NCBI GenBank assembly: GCA_902476475.1
Contig: CABSDO010000081.1
Location: 1-9,330 of the forward strand
DNA: 9,330 bases
Origin: an uncultured Collinsella sp.
Lineage (GTDB): Bacteria; Actinomycetota; Coriobacteriia; Coriobacteriales; Coriobacteriaceae
Reading direction: 5' to 3'
Shown here: positions 6,201-9,330 of the stretch, in pieces
How positions within the stretch are numbered: position 1 is the stretch's first letter
Layout: each line of letters opens with the position of its first letter
Notes under the pieces: generated by a model
Told to the model about the DNA's origin: nothing
The model's database searches: none
What the model saw: only the letters and a program-made list of their open reading frames with translations
Made by a program: the position numbers and the translations under genes

Positions 6201-6820
6201 TGGGCCCTGTGAACCAGGTTGCCATGGAGGAGTACGAGCAGCTCAAGCGCCGCGCCGATTACATCGAGGAGCAGCTGGCCGATCTGGAGAGCGCGCGCAA
6301 GGCGCTCACCAAGATCACGGTGGCCATTGATCGCAAGATGCGGAAGGCCTTCCTGGTGACGTTTGAGAAGGTCGACGCAAACTTCCGCGAGATCTTCGCT
6401 ATGCTCTTCCCGGGCGGTCAGGCTCATCTGGAGATGACCGATCCCGAGCATCCTGCCGAGACGGGTATCGAGGTCGTGGCGCAGCCGCGCGGCAAGCGCA
6501 GCACCAAGATGATGCTCATGTCGGGCGGCGAGAAGAGCCTGACGGCGCTCGCCCTGCTCTTTGCCGTGTACCGCACGCGCACGGTGCCGTTCTATGTGCT
6601 GGACGAGGTCGAGGCGGCACTCGATGACGCCAACCTGTCCAAGCTCATCGGCGCGCTCGATGTGTTGCGTTCCGATACGCAGCTCTTGGTCATTTCGCAT
6701 CAGCGCCGTACTATGGAGGACGCTGACGTCCTCTATGGCGTCTCGATGCAAGCCGACGGCGTCAGTCGCGTCGTCTCGCAAAAACTCGATCGCGAAACCG
6801 GAAAGGTCGTGAATGCATAA
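3284..6820 (+). CDS. smc: chromosome partition protein SMC
   Basis: 1178 residues, the standard SMC length. SMC dimers form ATP-driven rings that compact and segregate the chromosome with ScpA/ScpB (not in this window). Domains in order: N-terminal ATPase lobe with KGFKSFADR and Walker A GPNGSGKSN at 31-39, Q-loop Q143 (SIISQGKLDAIL), EEAAGISKHKRRK; long N-terminal coiled coil about 170-500; hinge about 506-660 with RLSVRAGYGPVVEALLGGY and a glycine-rich GARVSCGGLVRVG end; second coiled coil about 660-1010; C-terminal lobe with signature MSGGEKS (Ser1080) and Walker B FYVLDEVEAALDD (Asp1107, Glu1108). All catalytic motifs are intact. Start is GTG 3284, giving the canonical MYLKSLTLKGFKSF; GAGGA lies just upstream, ten bases after the rnc stop. 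The stop overlaps the ftsY ATG (TAATG). The coding sequence has the same strong G/C third-position bias as its neighbours. Confidence 0.98.
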   Translation: MYLKSLTLKGFKSFADRAHMSFEPGLTVIVGPNGSGKSNISDSILWVLGEQSAKQLRGQAMEDVIFSGSSARKPVGVAEVTLVLDNSDHMLPVDFDEVAITRRMYRSGESEYLINSSPCRLMDIQDILHDSGLGKDTHSIISQGKLDAILQSRPEERRALIEEAAGISKHKRRKERALKKIKSMDEHLMRARDINKEIARQLRPLERQVDRARKYKELSSRANELTQMLAVDELRSLQSQWNDLEIRSKEGAAELELAQYRLGEKERELEKLQVMLEEKGLFVGDLGEQRRHMQDVVGRINSDMRLLEEKGHNMVSRLSDMRGQISSSEHQRRRVVEELEDARAQLEEVTGAHMQAQEDVDAAGPAAAELHERRVALDNQISQLTREQRDVQRVADNAALELAKVKDSLSNAEVEDNMYASRLEQIDEQLEEVTASLESRRDRAEELEGALEEARQAQVDAREAAEAARAALKDLRARESEARNKLSEVRSELASQKKLDARMADSSPLVSRLVGALGDDVSGRLGDVLEAPRELEGLVEQLLAGDIDALLFDDTSALERAGRAALDQKKASGEALLVARGVSGSTAAEGAAGTRLVDRLSVRAGYGPVVEALLGGYYVVDDFAAALSAPVVDGVTYVTPDGARVSCGGLVRVGLDAGEASGALERKRRIRELEGLEPDLAAVFEHVSDQVVEANAAVEEARAAEGDAAGEIARLEGERRSLLSEIGRLEQSANNAEVERVRISKRREQASEAVRSARPRVDELTRSRDEARAQASDLGLQIAEANDELDRVRRDDSEAAGKLADAKVRLAQTSERLRSLKGRVPDLEHRLEGIDRRIRGTRQASRSLELLRLRVDPMHERYSALLERASDWAARLRDQASLEEADSASLKKTIEDAKAEVARAKERVDTASATQNEFKVARGKLEVQVEAAIKAITADGTTVLEEALMLPAPTDRDAAERELNQLVRQINNLGPVNQVAMEEYEQLKRRADYIEEQLADLESARKALTKITVAIDRKMRKAFLVTFEKVDANFREIFAMLFPGGQAHLEMTDPEHPAETGIEVVAQPRGKRSTKMMLMSGGEKSLTALALLFAVYRTRTVPFYVLDEVEAALDDANLSKLIGALDVLRSDTQLLVISHQRRTMEDADVLYGVSMQADGVSRVVSQKLDRETGKVVNA

Positions 6821-7737
6821 TGGGATTCTTCGATGCTCTCTCGCGCGGACTTGAGCGCAGTCGCGAGGCCCTCAACGAGGTCTTTTACTTTGGCGGCGAG
6901 GTCGACGAGGATTTTTGGGAGGACCTGGAGGACACCCTCGTCATGGGTGACATGGGCGCCGAGGTCGCCATCAAGGTCTCCGATGACCTGCGCGATGCCG
7001 CGGCCAAGAAGAACCTCAAGACCGCCCCGCAACTCCGTCGCGCCCTAGCCGAGCAGCTTGAGCAGCACTTTGTACCCACCGAGCGCGATCCGTTCTCCGA
7101 TACGCCGAGCTGCGTGCTGTTTGTGGGCATTAACGGTGCCGGCAAGACCACGACGGTCGGTAAGATCGCGAGCGCCATGGCCGCCCGCGGCAAGAATGTC
7201 GTGATCGGCTCTGCCGATACGTTCCGCGCCGCCGCCATCGAGCAGCTCGATGTGTGGGGCCAGCGCGCTGGCGTCCCCGTCATCAAGCGCGACCGCGGCT
7301 CCGACCCGGCAAGTGTTTGCTACGACGTGCTCGACGAGGCCGACAAGCGCGGCAGCGACCTGGTGCTTATCGACACTGCCGGTCGTCTGCACACGAGCCC
7401 CGAGCTCATGCGCGAGCTTGCCAAGGTGGTTAACGTGACGCGTAAGCGCGCCGCCAATATGGCCGCCGGCCCCATGCCCGTCTCAGTCGTGCTCGTGATC
7501 GATGCCGCCACCGGCCAGAACGGTCTGAACCAGGCGCTCGAGTTTAACGAGGCACTGGGCCTGGACGGTATTATCATGACGAAGCTCGACGGCACGGCTA
7601 AGGGCGGTATCGCCATGGCCGTGGCCGAGAAGCTCAAGCTCCCGATCCTACGCGTGGGCGTGGGCGAGCAGGTCGATGACCTGCAGGAGTTCAATGCCAA
7701 AGATTTCTGCCGCGCCCTGGTGGGCGAGTCCAATTAA
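6820..7737 (+). CDS. ftsY: signal recognition particle receptor FtsY
   Basis: 305 residues. FtsY is the SRP receptor GTPase; it docks SRP-ribosome complexes at the membrane and forms a heterodimer with Ffh. The protein starts directly with the N domain (four-helix bundle, about 1-95), so it lacks the acidic A domain of E. coli FtsY, as is common in Gram-positives. The G domain has G1 GINGAGKTT at 103-111 (Lys109), G2 DTFRAAAIEQL (the family-typical insertion box), G3 DTAGRLHT, G4 TKLDGTAKGG and the C-terminal GVGEQVDDLQEF, which separates FtsY from Ffh (no M domain follows). ATG 6820 shares one base with the smc stop; GGAAAGG is 13 bases upstream, too far for a strong site, so translation is probably coupled to smc. 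Its partner ffh follows ten bases later, which would help keep the two SRP GTPases co-expressed. Confidence 0.98.
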   Translation: MGFFDALSRGLERSREALNEVFYFGGEVDEDFWEDLEDTLVMGDMGAEVAIKVSDDLRDAAAKKNLKTAPQLRRALAEQLEQHFVPTERDPFSDTPSCVLFVGINGAGKTTTVGKIASAMAARGKNVVIGSADTFRAAAIEQLDVWGQRAGVPVIKRDRGSDPASVCYDVLDEADKRGSDLVLIDTAGRLHTSPELMRELAKVVNVTRKRAANMAAGPMPVSVVLVIDAATGQNGLNQALEFNEALGLDGIIMTKLDGTAKGGIAMAVAEKLKLPILRVGVGEQVDDLQEFNAKDFCRALVGESN

Positions 7738-7741
7738 GGAG
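7736..7741 (+). promoter_or_regulatory. ribosome binding site of ffh overlapping the ftsY stop
   Basis: AAGGAG shares its two A bases with the ftsY TAA and sits six bases before GTG 7748, fixing the GTG start. Confidence 0.75.
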
Positions 7742-7747
7742 TGACTA

Positions 7748-9223
7748 GTGTTTGATTCCCTGAGCGATCGCCTCAACGACACATTTGACCGCCTGCGCGG
7801 CAAGGGCAAGCTGACCGAGGCCGATATCACCTCGGCCATGCGCGACATTCGCATGGCGCTGCTCGAGGCCGACGTCAACTTCAAGGTCGTCAAGGAGTTC
7901 GTCGCCAAGACCAAGGAGCGCTGCATGACCGCCGAGGTCATGGAGTCGCTGTCGCCAGCGCAAAACGTCGTCAAGATCGTGCTCGACGAGCTCACCGAGA
8001 TGCTCGGCTCCACAGAGAGCAAGCTCGTCTTTAGTAACCGCATTCCCAATGTCATCATGCTCGTGGGCCTGCAGGGCTCCGGTAAGACCACGGCGGCCGT
8101 AAAGCTGGCCTACCTGCTCAAGAAGCAGGGCCGCTCGCCGCTGCTCGCCGCGTGCGACGTCTACCGTCCCGCCGCTGCCGACCAGCTGGCCACGCTTGGC
8201 GGAGAGATCGGCGTGCCGGTCTTCCGTGGCGATGGCGAGCACCCGGTTGACATCGCCAAGGGCGCCATCCAGGAGGCCGTTGACCACCTGCGTGACGTGG
8301 TCATCGTCGATACCGCCGGTCGTTTGCAGATCGACGAGCAGATGATGCAGGAGGCCGTGGACATCAAGAAGGCCGTCAAGCCCGATCAGGTGCTGATGGT
8401 CGTCGATGCCATGACCGGCCAGGATATCGTCAACGTCGTCTCGACCTTTGCCGAGCGTACCGACTTTGACGGTGTGATCATCTCCAAGCTCGACGGCGAT
8501 GCCCGTGGTGGTGGCGCGCTTTCGGTGCGCCAGGTGACCGGCAAGCCCATCAAGTTCGTGAGCATGGGCGAGAAACCCGATTCGCTTGAGCCGTTCTATC
8601 CCGATCGTATGGCCAAGCGAATCTTGGGCATGGGCGATGTTGTCGGCATCATCGAGAAGGCCCAGGAGGCGGCCGACGCAGAGCAGCTCGAGGCCGCCGA
8701 GCGCATGCTGCGCGAGGGCTTCACCATGAACGACATGCTCGACCAGATGAAAGCCGTCAAGAAGATGGGCGGCATGAAGGGCATCTTGGGCATGCTTCCC
8801 GGTGGCCAGCGCGCGCTCAACCAGATGGGCGGCAACCTGGACGAGGGCATCTTCGACAAGAACGAGGCCATCATCATGTCGATGACCAAGGAGGAGCGTC
8901 TGCGTCCCTCCATCATCAACGGCCAGCGCCGCGCCCGCATTGCCAAGGGCGCCGGCGTGACCCCCACTGAGGTCAATAGCCTTATGAAGCAGTGGGGCGA
9001 GATGAATAAGATGATGGGCCGCATGCGCTCGATGGCCAATCAGGCGCAGGCCGGCGGCAAGAAGGGCAAGAAGGGTAAGAAGGGCAAAAAGATGCGCATG
9101 CCCAATATTCCCGGTCTGGATGCCATGGGCCTGGGCGGCATGGGCGGACTTTGGACGGGCGGTCCTAAGTCCGATATGGACCTGCTGCGCCAGATGGAAG
9201 TGCAGATGCGCAACAAGAAGTAA
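7748..9223 (+). CDS. ffh: signal recognition particle protein Ffh (SRP54)
   Basis: 491 residues, at the long end for Ffh because of its C-terminal tail. Ffh binds the SRP RNA and signal sequences emerging from the ribosome and delivers them to FtsY. Domains in order: N domain 1-100 (MFDSLSDRLNDTFDRLRGKG start); G domain about 100-295 with G1 GLQGSGKTT from 107 (Lys113), DVYRPAAADQL, DTAGRLQIDE, SKLDGDARGGGALS; methionine-rich M domain about 320-435 with a flexible GGMKGILGMLPGG finger loop and the RNA-binding segment INGQRRARIAKGAGVTP...VNSLMKQW. The tail holds four Gly-Lys-Lys units (437-448), a Gly/Met/Leu-rich stretch and a charged end. GTG start with a good Shine-Dalgarno. It is the last gene before a strong terminator. 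All motifs are intact. Confidence 0.98.
   Translation: MFDSLSDRLNDTFDRLRGKGKLTEADITSAMRDIRMALLEADVNFKVVKEFVAKTKERCMTAEVMESLSPAQNVVKIVLDELTEMLGSTESKLVFSNRIPNVIMLVGLQGSGKTTAAVKLAYLLKKQGRSPLLAACDVYRPAAADQLATLGGEIGVPVFRGDGEHPVDIAKGAIQEAVDHLRDVVIVDTAGRLQIDEQMMQEAVDIKKAVKPDQVLMVVDAMTGQDIVNVVSTFAERTDFDGVIISKLDGDARGGGALSVRQVTGKPIKFVSMGEKPDSLEPFYPDRMAKRILGMGDVVGIIEKAQEAADAEQLEAAERMLREGFTMNDMLDQMKAVKKMGGMKGILGMLPGGQRALNQMGGNLDEGIFDKNEAIIMSMTKEERLRPSIINGQRRARIAKGAGVTPTEVNSLMKQWGEMNKMMGRMRSMANQAQAGGKKGKKGKKGKKMRMPNIPGLDAMGLGGMGGLWTGGPKSDMDLLRQMEVQMRNKK
9056..9091 (+). repeat. four 9-bp units encoding (Gly-Lys-Lys)4 in the Ffh tail
   Basis: Consecutive GGY-AAR-AAR units, with synonymous variation between copies (GGC/GGT, AAG/AAA), encode residues 437-448 of Ffh just after the SRP-RNA-binding helices. 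Basic tails are frequent in Ffh. The codon variation suggests the repeat is old and selected rather than a fresh slippage product. Confidence 0.8.
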
Positions 9224-9243
9224 CGACTAGTTGAGTCGTGTAT

Positions 9244-9290
9244 GGCGAAGGCCGCCTGGATGGTATTCCAGGCGGCCTTCGTCGTTTGTT
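9244..9290 (+). terminator. intrinsic terminator after ffh
   Basis: A perfect 14-bp stem pairs GAAGGCCGCCTGGA (9247-9260) with its complement at 9267-9280, loop TGGTAT. The stem can be extended by three pairs outward (9244-9246 with 9281-9283, one G-U). The tail GTCGTTTGTT is T-rich but interrupted. A small 6-bp hairpin (9223-9228/9234-9239) sits between the ffh stop and this stem. It closes the smc-ftsY-ffh block. Confidence 0.85.
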
Positions 9291-9325
9291 CGTCGTTTGT
9301 TCGTCGTTTGTTCGTCGTTTGTTCG
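9278..9325 (+). repeat. perfect 11-bp tandem repeat, about 4.4 copies
   Basis: Four exact copies of GTCGTTTGTTC occupy 9281-9324, and the periodicity extends by TTC on the left and G on the right, 48 bases in all without a mismatch. The first copy doubles as the tail of the terminator. The period breaks at 9326, five bases before the window ends. It is probably a slippage-prone variable-number repeat. Confidence 0.92.
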
Positions 9326-9330
9326 CTGGT

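Noticed and set aside
5711..6781. Minus-strand ORF of 356 codons inside smc
   Set aside because: Shadow of the smc coiled-coil and C-terminal lobe coding sequence; no family features.
9049..9100. Ffh Lys-rich repeat as a sign of frameshift or assembly error
   Set aside because: The frame is maintained, codons vary synonymously, and basic Ffh tails are common.
9278..9325. CRISPR-like array
   Set aside because: The units are 11 bp, directly adjacent with no spacers; this is a simple tandem repeat.

Overview
The window is a compact, single-strand (+) housekeeping operon region of about 60% GC. It most resembles a high-GC Gram-positive of the class Coriobacteriia (Collinsella and relatives). 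The reasons are the gene order (DivIVA-like protein, yceD, rpmF, plsX, acpP, rnc, smc, ftsY, ffh), the actinobacterial-style SMC Walker B/D-loop (DEVEAALDD), a short FtsY without the acidic A domain, and GTG/TTG starts. The genus is an inference; no 16S or marker comparison was possible.

Layout: (1) 1-262, the 3' end of a coiled-coil DivIVA/SepIVA-like gene. (2) 262-1060, yceD (DUF177) and rpmF (L32, a short zinc-ribbon gene of 59 residues). (3) A terminator-like hairpin, then plsX (1149-2168). (4) A perfect 22-bp palindrome followed by a T-rich tail, then acpP (2293-2535). (5) 2539-3273, rnc, interrupted by one in-frame TGA. (6) 3284-9223, smc, ftsY and ffh, tightly packed. (7) 9224-9330, a strong terminator hairpin running directly into a perfect 11-bp tandem repeat. 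There is no gene-free stretch longer than 300 bases; the longest internal gap is the 124 bases between plsX and acpP.

How the genes fit together: YceD and L32 belong to ribosome and rRNA biogenesis. PlsX and ACP start membrane phospholipid synthesis (acyl-ACP to acyl-phosphate). RNase III processes rRNA and other double-stranded RNA. SMC compacts and segregates the chromosome. FtsY and Ffh are the receptor and protein subunit of the signal recognition particle and deliver nascent membrane proteins. The truncated first gene probably belongs to cell-envelope growth or division. The block therefore couples ribosome production, membrane lipid supply, protein insertion and chromosome segregation.

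No new defence, mobile or biosynthetic system is visible. The points most worth a second look are the in-frame TGA inside rnc, within what looks like a three-codon insertion relative to family spacing; the NSL (instead of DSL) phosphopantetheine motif of the acyl carrier protein; the hairpins that punctuate the operon before plsX and acpP; and the 11-bp repeat at the end.
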